Source: Pseudomonas mohnii (lineage in GTDB: Bacteria; Pseudomonadota; Gammaproteobacteria; Pseudomonadales; Pseudomonadaceae). From it: a DNA stretch of 64,000 nt. Positions 35,607 to 44,032 of the stretch are shown piece after piece. Numbering within the stretch: the stretch's first letter is position 1; every line of letters starts with the position of its first letter. Under the pieces are notes generated by a model. The model ran no database searches. It saw nothing but the letters and a program-made list of their open reading frames with translations, and was not told where the DNA came from. The position numbers and the translations under genes were made by a program. The stretch lies in contig NZ_FNRV01000001.1 in assembly GCF_900105115.1 (NCBI RefSeq), positions 1,798,001 through 1,862,000 on the forward strand, given 5' to 3'.

Positions 35607-35720
35607 CAGTTTGAAGGTGCGGGTCAGGTTTATTAAAAGTTCCGAAATGACTGTAGTAAACGATACTCGACTTTGTAGGAACCAGACTTCAGCGCAATCG
35701 TGAAATCAGAACATCAAGAA

Positions 35721-35746
35721 CAAAAAACCCGGCACATGGCCGGGTT
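35721..35746 (-). terminator. Rho-independent terminator of the aromatic amino acid permease gene
   Basis: On the minus strand AACCCGGC pairs with GCCGGGTT around a 5-nt loop and is followed by TTTTG, about 20 bp beyond the permease stop codon at 35768. The A-run at its left end makes it efficient in this direction. Confidence 0.8.
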
Positions 35747-35767
35747 TGTTGTTTCTGCGTTCCACGC

Positions 35768-37183
35768 TTACTTCGCGCTGGCAGCCTGCAGCGCCTGTCG
35801 CGCACTGCGCTTGTTCTTGATGCCGTAGCAGACCCACATGAACACGATCCAGACCGGAATCGCATACACCGAGATCTGGATCCCCGGAATCAACAGCATC
35901 ACGCCGAGGATGAACGCCACGAACGCCAGGCAGATGTAGTTCCCGTACGGGTACCACAGGGCCTTGAACAGCGGTGTCTGGCGGGTCTTGTTCATGTGCT
36001 GGCGGAACTTGAAGTGCGAGAAGCTGATCATCGCCCAGTTGATCACCAGGGTAGCCACCACCAGTGACATCAGCAGTTCCAGCGCGTTTTGCGGGATCAG
36101 GTAGTTCAGCAGCACCGCGATCAGCGTCACGGCAGCCGAGGCCAGGATCGAACGCACCGGCACACCGCGCTTGTCGATCTTCGCCAGCGCTTTCGGCGCG
36201 TCGCCCTGCTCGGCCATGCCCAGCAACATGCGGCTATTGCAGTAGGTGCCGCTGTTGTACACCGACAACGCCGCCGTCAGAACCACGAAGTTGAGGATGT
36301 GCGCGGCGGTGTTGCTACCCAGCATCGAGAACACCTGGACGAAAGGACTGCCGCTGTAGGAGTCGCCGGATGCGTTCAGGGTCTGCAGCAGGCTGTCCCA
36401 CGGGGTCAGCGACAGCAGGATAACCAGCGCACCGATGTAGAAAATCAGAATGCGGTAGATCACCTGGTTGATGGCTTTGGGGATCACGGTTTTCGGCTTG
36501 TCGGCTTCGGCTGCGGTGAAGCCGAGCATTTCCAGGCCACCGAAGGAGAACATGATGATCGCCATGGCCATCACCAGACCGCTGACGCCATTCGGGAAGA
36601 AGCCGCCGTGGGACCACAGGTTGCTCACCGAGGCTTGCGGGCCGCCGTGACCGCTGACCAGCAGGTAGCTGCCCAGGCCAATCATGCCGACGATCGCCAC
36701 GACCTTGATGATCGCGAACCAGAACTCGGCCTCGCCAAAGACTTTGACGTTGGCCAGGTTGATCAGGTTGATCAGCACGAAGAAGCCAGCAGCCGTGACC
36801 CAGCTCGGGATGTGCGGCGCCCAGTAGTGAATGTATTTGCCGACGGCGGTCAGCTCCGACATGCCCACCAGAATGTACAGGATCCAGCAGTTCCAGCCCG
36901 ACAGGAAGCCGGCGAAACCGCCCCAGTACTTGTGTGCGAAGTGACTGAAGGAACCGGCCACCGGCTCTTCAACGATCATTTCGCCCAGTTGGCGCATGAT
37001 CATGAAGGCAATGAAGCCGCAAATGGCATAGCCGAGGATCATCGACGGGCCGGCGGATTTCAGTACCCCGGCCGAGCCGAGGAACAAACCGGTACCAATC
37101 GCGCCACCGAGGGCAATCAGTTGAATGTGGCGATTTTTCAGGCCGCGTTTCAGCTCGCCTGAATGCGAGTTTTGTCCACTCAT
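35768..37183 (-). CDS. aroP: Amino acid permease of the AroP family, probable aromatic amino acid uptake
   Basis: 471 aa from ATG 37183 (MSGQNSHSGELKRGLKNRH). A TTG six codons upstream is open; neither has a clear ribosome site. It is an APC-superfamily protein: IQLIALGGAIGTGLFLGSA is the first helix with the conserved GAIG motif, and about 12 membrane segments follow. FSFGGLEMLGFTAAEADKP marks the sixth helix and the loop after it. The closing basic stretch GIKNKRSARQALQ faces the cytoplasm. The closest sequences I recall are the AroP permeases of Pseudomonas for phenylalanine, tyrosine and tryptophan. That fits the phh genes nearby, but specificity cannot be read from sequence alone. Confidence 0.85.
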   Translation of the reverse strand: MSGQNSHSGELKRGLKNRHIQLIALGGAIGTGLFLGSAGVLKSAGPSMILGYAICGFIAFMIMRQLGEMIVEEPVAGSFSHFAHKYWGGFAGFLSGWNCWILYILVGMSELTAVGKYIHYWAPHIPSWVTAAGFFVLINLINLANVKVFGEAEFWFAIIKVVAIVGMIGLGSYLLVSGHGGPQASVSNLWSHGGFFPNGVSGLVMAMAIIMFSFGGLEMLGFTAAEADKPKTVIPKAINQVIYRILIFYIGALVILLSLTPWDSLLQTLNASGDSYSGSPFVQVFSMLGSNTAAHILNFVVLTAALSVYNSGTYCNSRMLLGMAEQGDAPKALAKIDKRGVPVRSILASAAVTLIAVLLNYLIPQNALELLMSLVVATLVINWAMISFSHFKFRQHMNKTRQTPLFKALWYPYGNYICLAFVAFILGVMLLIPGIQISVYAIPVWIVFMWVCYGIKNKRSARQALQAASAK

Positions 37184-37474
37184 GAAAAGGGTCTCACGCA
37201 AGGTTTGATGATGTTCAGTAGACGTTGCTGCTCAGGAAAGGCGTTAAGCGGCACCGATCAAACCCCAGCGCAAGCACCAGGAGTTCAGCGTATTTACAAC
37301 GGTCATGCGTCACCTGTTTGTTTTTATCTGTGACGAAATCGAACCCGACACGCTCGTGACGCGGCGGAGTGAACAAGGCGGATAGCCTCGAGGTTTGCGC
37401 AGATGCGCAGGAGGTCACAGGTAAAACGCGGCGCATTGTACACCGCTAACCCCCTGCCGCCAGACACCGCTGAG
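37184..37474. other. Control region upstream of the permease gene
   Basis: About 290 bp with no convincing gene. It contains an AT-rich stretch (GTTTGTTTTTATC near 37316) and TTTACAAC near 37294, which resembles half of a TyrR-type box on this strand. I could not find a matching second half, so regulation by PhhR is not shown. Confidence 0.4.
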
Positions 37475-37621
37475 TCAGCGTGTCGGTTGCCGGGATTGCC
37501 TGTGTCCACTCCGAATGGCTCGGGCGGCTGTAAAAAAGGGCTCAGACCTTTGCGGGTCATTGACGGGGGCGGCAGAAAAAGTGCCCCACGCAGAGAGGTG
37601 AAAACGGATTGCGGCGTTCAT
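37475..37621 (-). CDS. Possible small protein (48 aa) with a strong ribosome site
   Basis: ATG 37621 is preceded by AAGGAGG at 4 nt, the strongest ribosome site in this 850-bp gap, and its first base overlaps the stop of another short frame (ATGA). It encodes MNAAIRFHLSAWGTFSAAP and ends at 37475. A CCCTTTTTTAC stretch falls inside it. Codon choice is not clearly coding. It could be a leader peptide on the way to the permease gene, a real small protein, or chance. The family is unknown. Confidence 0.3.
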   Translation of the reverse strand: MNAAIRFHLSAWGTFSAAPVNDPQRSEPFFTAARAIRSGHRQSRQPTR

Positions 37622-37710
37622 TGCGCCTCCTTTTTGTTATGCACCAGCACGACAGGCATGGCGCGCATGACACCCTGCATGAGGCGTTGAGACAAGCGGG
37701 TTAGAGCCAT
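37618..37710 (-). CDS. Possible small protein (30 aa) overlapping the next short frame
   Basis: ATG 37710 encodes MALTRLSQRLMQGVMRAM followed by PVVLVHNKKEAQ and ends in TGA, overlapping the following ATG by 4 nt as in coupled genes. The N-terminal half would form an amphipathic helix. No ribosome site precedes it. Existence depends on whether the linked frame is translated. Confidence 0.25.
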   Translation of the reverse strand: MALTRLSQRLMQGVMRAMPVVLVHNKKEAQ

Positions 37711-37808
37711 CGGCCGAGACTGAAAGGGTCGCGAAGTGGAAGAATTTTCTTACAGCATCAGGGAAGTGAGGATTGCACGGGGGTAATCGGCGGAATTCGT
37801 CAAAAAAT

Positions 37809-37825
37809 CGTTACAGGGCGTAACG
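37809..37825. promoter_or_regulatory. 17-bp palindrome, possible operator
   Basis: CGTTAC-AGGGC-GTAACG is a perfect 6-bp dyad with a 5-bp centre. It stands in an AT-richer stretch with TTGACG close by on the minus strand, about 100 bp upstream of the two short frames. It looks like a repressor or activator site; the protein is not known. Confidence 0.4.
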
Positions 37826-37867
37826 TCGGGTTTCCATTCCGGAGCTCGCGCAGGCCCGGCTAACGAC

Positions 37868-37962
37868 ATCGCGGGTCAGCCCGCTCCCACATTGATCGCT
37901 GGCGCCGCCCAAATTGATGTACACCCGTTAACCCTGGGGGAGCGGGCTTGCCAGCGAAGAGG
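37868..37962. repeat. REP-like pair downstream of rluB
   Basis: GGGTCAGCCCGCTCCCAC on the left and GGGGGAGCGGGCTTGCCAGCG on the right form an imperfect inverted pair. The AGCGGGCTTGCC core relates it to the element near 39488. Confidence 0.55.
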
Positions 37963-37997
37963 CCTCCAAAAACAATGCATCGCTGAAGCCAGGCGCA

Positions 37998-38024
37998 AAA
38001 AAAAACGCCAACCCGAGGGTTGGC
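37998..38024 (-). terminator. Rho-independent terminator of rluB
   Basis: GCCAACCC and GGGTTGGC (38007-38024) form a tight stem, and in the minus direction it is followed by GTTTTTTTTT. It lies 43 bp past the rluB stop codon. On the plus strand it is also followed by ATTTTTTG, so it is probably bidirectional. Confidence 0.85.
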
Positions 38025-38066
38025 ATTTTTTGACTTGTCGCTCACAGCTTGCAGCCAGTGACTACG

Positions 38067-39296
38067 TCACTCCGGCTTACGACGACCAAAGCCCGGACGC
38101 TGACCCGAACCGGCCGGTGCGCCACGACGCTTGCCGGAAGGCTTGTCACCCTCGACCAGCTTGATCCCCGGACGCTTTGGTGCCGGCTTGGCCGGACGCT
38201 TGGTGTCGACTGGGCGATCGGCGACCGGCGTACCGCGACCGGCTGGAGCACCGCGACCTTCACCACGCTCGGTGCGGCCATTGGCCGGACGCGGAGTGCG
38301 TGGACCGCGCTCGCCATCCTGGCGTGCAACAGGCTTGCGCCCCGGACGCTCACCTTCGATCTGCGGCTCGCGGCTTTCACGCGGTGCGGCAGGCGCGCCA
38401 GCAGCCGGACGCAGGGTACGTACGCGCTCGGTCTTGGCCATTGGACGCGACGACTTGCGCTGCATACGCTCAAGCTTGTCTTTGCTTTTGGCGTTCAGTT
38501 GCGGCATGGCCACCGGGGTCAAGCCGACTTCGGCACTAAGAATGTCGACTTCGTACTGGCTCATTTCGCGCCAGCGGCCCATCGGCAGGTCGGAGTTGAG
38601 GAACACCGGACCAAAACGCACGCGCTTCAGACGGCTGACCACCAACCCTTGGGATTCCCACAGACGACGGACTTCGCGATTGCGACCTTCCATCACCACG
38701 CAGTGGTACCAGTGGTTGAAACCTTCTCCACCCGGAGCCTGCTGGATATCGGTGAAACGCGCCGGGCCGTCTTCGAGCACGACACCCGCTTTCAGGCGCT
38801 CGATCATCTCGTCATCGACTTCGCCGCGTACACGCACGGCGTATTCGCGGTCCATCTCGTAGGACGGGTGCATCAGGCGGTTGGCCAGCTCACCGTCGGT
38901 GGTGAACATCAGCAACCCCGTGGTGTTGATGTCCAGGCGACCGATGTTGATCCAGCGCCCTTCTTTCGGACGCGGCAGCTTGTCGAACACGGTCGGACGC
39001 CCTTCCGGATCGACACGGGTGCAGATTTCGCCGTCGGGTTTGTTGTACATGATCACGCGGCGTACCGACTCGGCGGCTTCTTCGCGCTTGATCACCTTGC
39101 CATCGATGGTGATGGCGTCGTGCATGTCGACGCGCTGGCCAAGGGTGGCGTCTTTGCCGTTGACCTTGATGCGGCCGTGGCTGATCCAGGCTTCCACGTC
39201 ACGGCGCGAGCCGACGCCGATACGGGCGAGGACTTTCTGCAGTTTTTCGCCTGCTGGGCCGATTGGCTGGTCGTCTTGCTGGTCGTTGATACTCAT
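38067..39296 (-). CDS. rluB: 23S rRNA pseudouridine(2605) synthase RluB
   Basis: 409 aa. The S4 RNA-binding domain lies at about 15-75 (EKLQKVLARIGVGSRRDVE). The RsuA-type catalytic domain follows with Asp122 in GRLDINTTGLL and GRNREVRRLWESQG near residue 205. It modifies U2605 in the peptidyl-transferase region of 23S rRNA. The last 130 residues are a basic, Arg/Gly/Pro/Ala-rich tail (GERGPRTPRPANGRTERGEG), longer than in E. coli RluB and probably disordered. Genes to the left are scpB and scpA, a common neighbourhood. Confidence 0.95.
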   Translation of the reverse strand: MSINDQQDDQPIGPAGEKLQKVLARIGVGSRRDVEAWISHGRIKVNGKDATLGQRVDMHDAITIDGKVIKREEAAESVRRVIMYNKPDGEICTRVDPEGRPTVFDKLPRPKEGRWINIGRLDINTTGLLMFTTDGELANRLMHPSYEMDREYAVRVRGEVDDEMIERLKAGVVLEDGPARFTDIQQAPGGEGFNHWYHCVVMEGRNREVRRLWESQGLVVSRLKRVRFGPVFLNSDLPMGRWREMSQYEVDILSAEVGLTPVAMPQLNAKSKDKLERMQRKSSRPMAKTERVRTLRPAAGAPAAPRESREPQIEGERPGRKPVARQDGERGPRTPRPANGRTERGEGRGAPAGRGTPVADRPVDTKRPAKPAPKRPGIKLVEGDKPSGKRRGAPAGSGQRPGFGRRKPE

Positions 39297-39487
39297 CTGG
39301 GCACCTCCCGGTGTGATCTGTCCAGGCGTGGCCTGGAACGTTGCAAATCTGTGTACTTGGGCGAAGGGATCGCCGAAGGGTCGCGAATCATACGCTCATC
39401 AGGGCGTTTGCGCATCAGAGACTAGTTGATCCGCCACAGCTTATTGGCTTTTCCGCCGACCGGTGATTTTGTGATGATTGACCAAAA

Positions 39488-39586
39488 CCCCTGTGGGAAC
39501 GGGATTGCCCGCGATGAGGGCGTGTCAGACGACATTATTCCTGTCTGACTCACCGCAATGGCGGGCAAGCCCACTCCCACAGGGGG
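39488..39586. repeat. REP pair in the rluB-scpB gap
   Basis: CCCCTGTGGGAACGGGATTGCCCGCGATG is mirrored by CGCAATGGCGGGCAAGCCCACTCCCACAGGGG after about 36 bp. The element fills most of the 314-bp gap between scpB and rluB; apart from it I see only the region expected to hold the rluB promoter. Confidence 0.75.
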
Positions 39587-39610
39587 TATTGGGTGGTTAC
39601 AGGGTCAAGA

Positions 39611-40600
39611 TCAGTCTTCGAATTCGCGGCGTTCAGCTTCGATGGCTTCGGCTAAAGCCAAGGCTTCGGCCTCTTCATCGCTAAGCTCAGGTTTCGGCTG
39701 TTCCAGGGCAGCAACCGCCGCCAGCAGTTTTTCCCGGGCTTCGGCGACACCGAGAATGTCGTCGTCCTGTTCCGGCTCGATGTCTGGTTCGGGCTCGACT
39801 TCCAGGTCAGGCTCCGGCTCGATCTGCACGGCTTCGGTGTCCGGCTGAACGTCAGCGGACTCCGGATCAGTCGCGGAAACCTCGCCATCACGCAACAAAT
39901 CATCGAAATCGGTCTTGATCCCCTCCTCCATGCTGTCCAATTCCAGCAACAGCGTATGGAAACTGGTTTCTTCCTTGGGCTCTTCCGGCTCGGCGCTGGC
40001 GTCCGCCAGTTCTTGCAGACCGGCAGGCACTGGCGCATCGTCGAAATCGAGCACCGGATCGGGCTCCAGTTCGCGCAATTCGGCCAGCGGCGGCAGGTCG
40101 TCGAGGTTTTTCAGGTTGAAGTGATCGAGAAACGCCTTGGTGGTGGCGAACATTGCCGGCTTGCCCGGCACGTCGCGGTATCCGACGATGCGAATCCACT
40201 CGCGCTCCATCAGCGTTTTGACGATCTGACTGTTGACCGCCACACCCCGCACGTCCTCGATCTCGCCACGGGTGATCGGCTGGCGGTAGGCGATCAGGGC
40301 GATGGTCTCGAGCATGGCGCGGGAATAGCGCTGCGGGCGCTCCTCCCACAAGCGGCCGACCCACGGCGAAAACTTTTCGCGGATTTGCAGGCGATACCCG
40401 GACGCGACCTCCTTCAGCTCAAAGGCGCGGCCATCGCAGGACTTGGCGAGTATCGTCAACGCTTTCTTGAAAACCGGTGGCTCCGGCCGCTCGCCCTCTT
40501 CGAAGAGTTCGAACAGGCGCTCGAGGGATTGCGGTTTTCCCGAGGCCAACAGAAAGGCTTCGAGCAAAGGTGCCAGCTCGCGGGGTTCACTCAGGTTCAT
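39611..40600 (-). CDS. scpB: Chromosome segregation/condensation protein ScpB
   Basis: 329 aa. The winged-helix core (about 1-190) is typical: LAPLLEAFLLASGKPQSLER, then RYSRAMLETIALIAYRQPIT and TRGEIEDVRGVAVNSQIVK. ScpB dimers bridge ScpA in the SMC condensin complex. The C-terminal 130 residues are very acidic (EPEPDLEVEPEPDIEPEQDD), far longer than in Bacillus ScpB (about 197 aa in total), and likely unstructured. It starts 11 bp after the scpA stop and is probably co-transcribed with it. Confidence 0.95.
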   Translation of the reverse strand: MNLSEPRELAPLLEAFLLASGKPQSLERLFELFEEGERPEPPVFKKALTILAKSCDGRAFELKEVASGYRLQIREKFSPWVGRLWEERPQRYSRAMLETIALIAYRQPITRGEIEDVRGVAVNSQIVKTLMEREWIRIVGYRDVPGKPAMFATTKAFLDHFNLKNLDDLPPLAELRELEPDPVLDFDDAPVPAGLQELADASAEPEEPKEETSFHTLLLELDSMEEGIKTDFDDLLRDGEVSATDPESADVQPDTEAVQIEPEPDLEVEPEPDIEPEQDDDILGVAEAREKLLAAVAALEQPKPELSDEEAEALALAEAIEAERREFED

Positions 40601-40611
40601 GATTCAACTCG

Positions 40612-41430
40612 TTATTCGGCTCGGGCTCGCACGTGGATCGCTGCGAACGGCTCATTCTGCACCAGCTCGACCAAGGATTCCTTGACCAGCTCGAGGATCG
40701 CCATAAAAGTCACCACCACCCCCAGACGTCCTTCCTCGGCGGTGAACAGCTCGACGAACGGCACAAACCCGCCGCCCTTGAGCCGTTCCAGCACATCGCT
40801 CATGCGTTCGCGGGTGGACAGCGCCTCGCGGCTGACCTGGTGGCTTTCGAACATGTCGCCGCGACGCAGCACTTCGGCCATGGACAGCAGCAGTTCCGAC
40901 AGCCGCACGTCCGGCAGCAGCTTGCGCGCCCGGGCTTCCGGGGCGTCGAGCTTGGGCACCAGCACATCGCGACCGACGCGACTCAGACCATCGATGCCTT
41001 CGGCAGCGGCCTTGAAGCGCTCGTACTCTTGCAAGCGGCGGATCAGCTCGGCGCGCGGGTCTTCTTCCTCGTCTTCGACGGTTTCGGCCCGTGGCAGGAG
41101 CATCCGCGACTTGATCTCGGCCAGCATCGCGGCCATCACCAGGTACTCGGCAGCCAGCTCCAGGCGCACCGACTGCATCAACTCGACATACCCCATGTAC
41201 TGACGGGTGATTTCCGCCACCGGGATGTCGAGGATATTGATGTTCTGTTTACGGATCAGGTACAGCAGCAGATCGAGGGGGCCTTCGAAGGCTTCGAGAA
41301 AGACTTCGAGCGCATCCGGCGGGATGTACAGGTCCAGCGGCATTTCCATGACCGCCTGGCCATAGACCATGGCGAAGGGCAGCTCTTGCTGGGCTCCGGC
41401 CTGACTGTCGACGGGTTCTACTGCAGACAT
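40612..41430 (-). CDS. scpA: Chromosome segregation/condensation protein ScpA (kleisin)
   Basis: 272 aa. The kleisin N-terminal region binds the SMC neck: LEAFEGPLDLLLYLIRKQNI is its hallmark, followed by DIPVAEITRQYMGYVELMQ. The middle ERFKAAAEGIDGL and the C-terminal winged helix (VVTFMAILELVKESLVELVQ) complete the family pattern. The end of the preceding YciO-type gene abuts this start (41430/41431). With ScpB and SMC it compacts and separates the chromosome. Confidence 0.95.
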   Translation of the reverse strand: MSAVEPVDSQAGAQQELPFAMVYGQAVMEMPLDLYIPPDALEVFLEAFEGPLDLLLYLIRKQNINILDIPVAEITRQYMGYVELMQSVRLELAAEYLVMAAMLAEIKSRMLLPRAETVEDEEEDPRAELIRRLQEYERFKAAAEGIDGLSRVGRDVLVPKLDAPEARARKLLPDVRLSELLLSMAEVLRRGDMFESHQVSREALSTRERMSDVLERLKGGGFVPFVELFTAEEGRLGVVVTFMAILELVKESLVELVQNEPFAAIHVRARAE

Positions 41431-42060
41431 CTAGGCCTCGGCCATGAACGGCGTGGGATCGCCGCAACCGATGCGGATCACTTCCGGCTCGCCGTCAGCG
41501 AGGTTGATCACGGTGGACGCCTTAACCCCGCCGAAACCGCCGTCGATGATCAGGTCAACCTGATGCTCAAGCACCTGGCGCATTTCATAGGGATCGGTCA
41601 TCGGGTCGGTTTCGCCGGGCAGGATCAGAGTCACGCTCATCAGCGGCTCGCCGAGCTCTTCGAGCAGCGCCAAGGCAATCGGATGGCTCGGCACCCGCAG
41701 GCCGATGGTGCGTTTTTTCGGGTGCAACAGCAGGCGCGGCACTTCACGGGTGGCGTTGAGAATGAAGGTGTACGGGCCCGGTAGATGGGCCTTGAGCAAG
41801 CGGAAAAGGCCCGTGTCGATCTTGGCGAACAGTCCCAATTGCGAAAGGTCACTGCAAATCAGCGCGAAATTGTGCTTGTCATCCAGCCCGCGCAACCGGC
41901 GCACGCGCTCCACGGCATTCTTGTCGCCGATCTGGCAACCAATGGCGTAGGACGAGTCTGTGGGATAAATCACCACCCCGCCGTTGCGGATGATTTCGAC
42001 CGCCTGCTTGATCAGGCGCGCTTGCGGGTTTTCCGGATGAATCTGGAAAAATTGACTCAC
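41431..42060 (-). CDS. YciO/Sua5-type threonylcarbamoyl-AMP synthase-like protein
   Basis: 209 aa from GTG 42060 (MSQFFQIHPENPQARLI), with AGGTAGAG just upstream; the longer frame runs into the PHP gene. The Sua5/YciO/YrdC fold shows GGVVIYPTDSSYAIGCQIGD near the start, then KHNFALICSDLSQLGLF and GPYTFILNATREVP. The family carries out the carbamoylation step of t6A tRNA synthesis, but the YciO branch has weak or undefined activity. KKRTIGLRVPSHPIAL is conserved in the YciO branch. It sits between a PHP gene and scpA. Confidence 0.88.
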   Translation of the reverse strand: MSQFFQIHPENPQARLIKQAVEIIRNGGVVIYPTDSSYAIGCQIGDKNAVERVRRLRGLDDKHNFALICSDLSQLGLFAKIDTGLFRLLKAHLPGPYTFILNATREVPRLLLHPKKRTIGLRVPSHPIALALLEELGEPLMSVTLILPGETDPMTDPYEMRQVLEHQVDLIIDGGFGGVKASTVINLADGEPEVIRIGCGDPTPFMAEA

Positions 42061-42073
42061 ATTCTCTACCTGT

Positions 42074-42937
42074 TCAGACGGCGGCAATAATTGGGTCATG
42101 TTTGAATCGACACCACAGTGGTGGCAGATCCTCCGGAACCGGGCGGTACTCACCGATCTCGGACCAGCCTCCAGGGCCATGAAAATCACTGCCGGCGCTG
42201 ACCAGCAGACCAAACTCCCGGGCGAGAATGGCCAGGCTGCCCACTTGCTCGGCGGGCTGATGGCCATTGACCACTTCAATCGCGTGGCCCCCTGCTTGAA
42301 TATAGTCGGCAATCAGGCGGCGACGTTTACTGCGAGTGAAATCGTAATGCCAGGGATGCGCCAGACTGACCCAGGCTTTGGCTGCGCGCAGCGTTTCAAC
42401 GGTATCTTCCAGGGTCGGCCAATGTAGCTTGACGTCGCCCAGCTTGCCGGCACCCAGCCATTTGCGGAACGCTTCGGCGCGATCCTTGACGAAACCTTCG
42501 CGCACCATCCAGTCGGCAAAGTGCGGGCGGGCCGGCGCGTTGCCGCTGTCACCCAATTCCTGCTGGATCTCCCGTGCGCCTTCCAGCGCGCCCGGCATGC
42601 CTTTGAGCGCCAGTTTTCGGCTGATTTCTTCGGATCGCAACCAGCGACCGTCATGCAATTTGGCGATTGCCTCGACCAACGGCGCGGCATTGACGTCGAA
42701 ACCGTAGCCCAATACATGAATGGTCGCACCGCCCCAGGTACAGGACAATTCGACACCGTTGATCAGTTGCATCCCCAGCGCGTTCGCTGCGTTGCGGGCC
42801 TCGTCGAGGCCCTCGAGGGTATCGTGATCGGTCAAGGCCAGGACTCGCACGCCTTTCTCGAACGCACGCGCAACCAGAACCGCAGGCGCCAGGGCGCCAT
42901 CGGAGGCCGTGCTATGGCAGTGCAAATCAACATTCAC
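42074..42937 (-). CDS. PHP-domain phosphoesterase (RnmA/TrpH-type 5'-3' exonuclease)
   Basis: 287 aa from GTG 42937 (VNVDLHCHSTASDGALAP); GAGG stands 12 nt before it, and an upstream TTG adds six residues. Metal ligands are visible throughout: DLHCHS, LTDHDTLEG, NGVELSC, LAHPWHYD and SDFHGPG. Homologues in E. coli remove 5' ends of short RNAs and trim pre-5S rRNA. Others cut nucleoside bisphosphates. It lies 14 bp before the YciO-type gene and opposite yciB, which starts about 90 bp to the right on the other strand. Confidence 0.9.
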   Translation of the reverse strand: MNVDLHCHSTASDGALAPAVLVARAFEKGVRVLALTDHDTLEGLDEARNAANALGMQLINGVELSCTWGGATIHVLGYGFDVNAAPLVEAIAKLHDGRWLRSEEISRKLALKGMPGALEGAREIQQELGDSGNAPARPHFADWMVREGFVKDRAEAFRKWLGAGKLGDVKLHWPTLEDTVETLRAAKAWVSLAHPWHYDFTRSKRRRLIADYIQAGGHAIEVVNGHQPAEQVGSLAILAREFGLLVSAGSDFHGPGGWSEIGEYRPVPEDLPPLWCRFKHDPIIAAV

Positions 42938-43024
42938 GGGGCTTTGTAACCTCAAATCAGCTGGCGCTATCGCGCGCCCATATGTTTGTTATTATGCCGC
43001 CACATCCTGCTTCTGGCTGCCACT

Positions 43025-43621
43025 GTGAAACAATTCATCGATTTCATCCCCCTCCTGCTGTTTTTCATCGTCTTCAAGATTGATCCAAGGGTCGTCGACA
43101 TTGCCGGCCACGAGGTCACTGTAGGCGGCATCTACAGCGCCACCGCGATGCTCATCATCAGTTCCCTGGTGGTCTACGGCACGCTGTTCATCAAACAGCG
43201 CAAGCTGGAGAAGAGCCAGTGGCTGACCCTGATCGCCTGCCTGGTCTTCGGCAGCCTGACCTTGGCGTTCCACAGCGAGACCTTCCTGAAATGGAAGGCC
43301 CCGGTGGTCAACTGGCTGTTCGCCCTTGCGTTCATTGGCAGCCATTTCGTCGGTGAGCAGTTGCTGATCAAACGCATCATGGGCCACGCGCTGACCCTGC
43401 CTGATGCCGTCTGGACCCGCCTGAACATCGCCTGGATCGTGTTCTTCCTGTTTTGCGGTGCCGCCAATCTCTTTGTCGCGTTCACCTTCCAGAGCTACTG
43501 GGTCGACTTCAAGGTCTTCGGCAGCCTGGGAATGACCTTGCTGTTCCTGGTTGGTCAAGGTATCTACCTGTCCCGCCACCTGCACGATGCCGATACCACC
43601 ACGCCAAAAACCGAGGACTGA
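43025..43621 (+). CDS. yciB: Inner-membrane septation protein A (YciB)
   Basis: 198 aa from GTG 43025 ([18 protein letters not shown]). Five hydrophobic segments are seen, typical of YciB, a protein of envelope synthesis that contacts both the divisome and the elongasome. The strings [19 protein letters not shown] and [18 protein letters not shown] are family markers. It is followed by yciI after one base. Confidence 0.93.
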   Translation: MKQFIDFIPLLLFFIVFKIDPRVVDIAGHEVTVGGIYSATAMLIISSLVVYGTLFIKQRKLEKSQWLTLIACLVFGSLTLAFHSETFLKWKAPVVNWLFALAFIGSHFVGEQLLIKRIMGHALTLPDAVWTRLNIAWIVFFLFCGAANLFVAFTFQSYWVDFKVFGSLGMTLLFLVGQGIYLSRHLHDADTTTPKTED

Positions 43622-43622
43622 C

Positions 43623-43922
43623 ATGCTTTACGCAATCATTGCCACAGACGTCGCCAACTCCCTGGAAGCTCGCCTGGCCGCCCGGCCAGCGCACCTTGAG
43701 CGTCTGCAAGCGCTCAAGGGCGAAGGTCGCATCGTATTGGCCGGCCCGCATCCGGCGGTCGACAGCAATGATCCGGGCGCGGCGGGTTTCACCGGCAGTC
43801 TGATCGTCGCCGAATTCGACTCCCTGAGCGCTGCCCAGGCCTGGGCCGACGCCGATCCGTATATCGCCGCAGGCGTCTACGCCAACGTTTCGGTCAAGCC
43901 GTTCAAGCAAGTCCTGCCGTAA
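43623..43922 (+). CDS. yciI: YciI-like dehydratase-fold protein
   Basis: 99 aa. [20 protein letters not shown] begins a ferredoxin-like fold. The conserved His in [11 protein letters not shown] and Asp in [20 protein letters not shown] form the putative active site of this family, whose reaction is not established. Start codon and the yciB stop are one base apart, so they are co-transcribed. A hairpin follows. Confidence 0.92.
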   Translation: MLYAIIATDVANSLEARLAARPAHLERLQALKGEGRIVLAGPHPAVDSNDPGAAGFTGSLIVAEFDSLSAAQAWADADPYIAAGVYANVSVKPFKQVLP

Positions 43923-43933
43923 TTCGTCCCCCT

Positions 43934-43960
43934 CGCGATGAACCTTCTCGGTTCATCGCG
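43934..43960 (+). terminator. Hairpin after yciI, possible terminator
   Basis: CGCGATGAACC and GGTTCATCGCG pair over 11 bp with the loop TTCTC, directly downstream of the yciI stop. No T-run follows (CTCTCAATCG), so Rho-independent termination is uncertain. Confidence 0.5.
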
Positions 43961-44032
43961 CTCTCAATCGCTCATTATTCTCGTTTGCCTGCCGACAACT
44001 TCCCAATACTCGTATTGGAATCAGGAGTCGTG

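Noticed and set aside
35768..37183. Permease as the parent copy of the adjacent permease fragment
   Set aside because: The fragment's sequence (FAILMVTAILGF, MGWLPNREV) differs too much from this gene to be its duplicate.
37403..37690. A 95-codon plus-strand frame in the permease-rluB gap
   Set aside because: No ribosome site, composition rich in Arg, Gly and Pro as in random GC-rich DNA.
38049..39425. A 458-codon plus-strand frame
   Set aside because: It is the antisense shadow of rluB, which has clear S4 and RsuA motifs.
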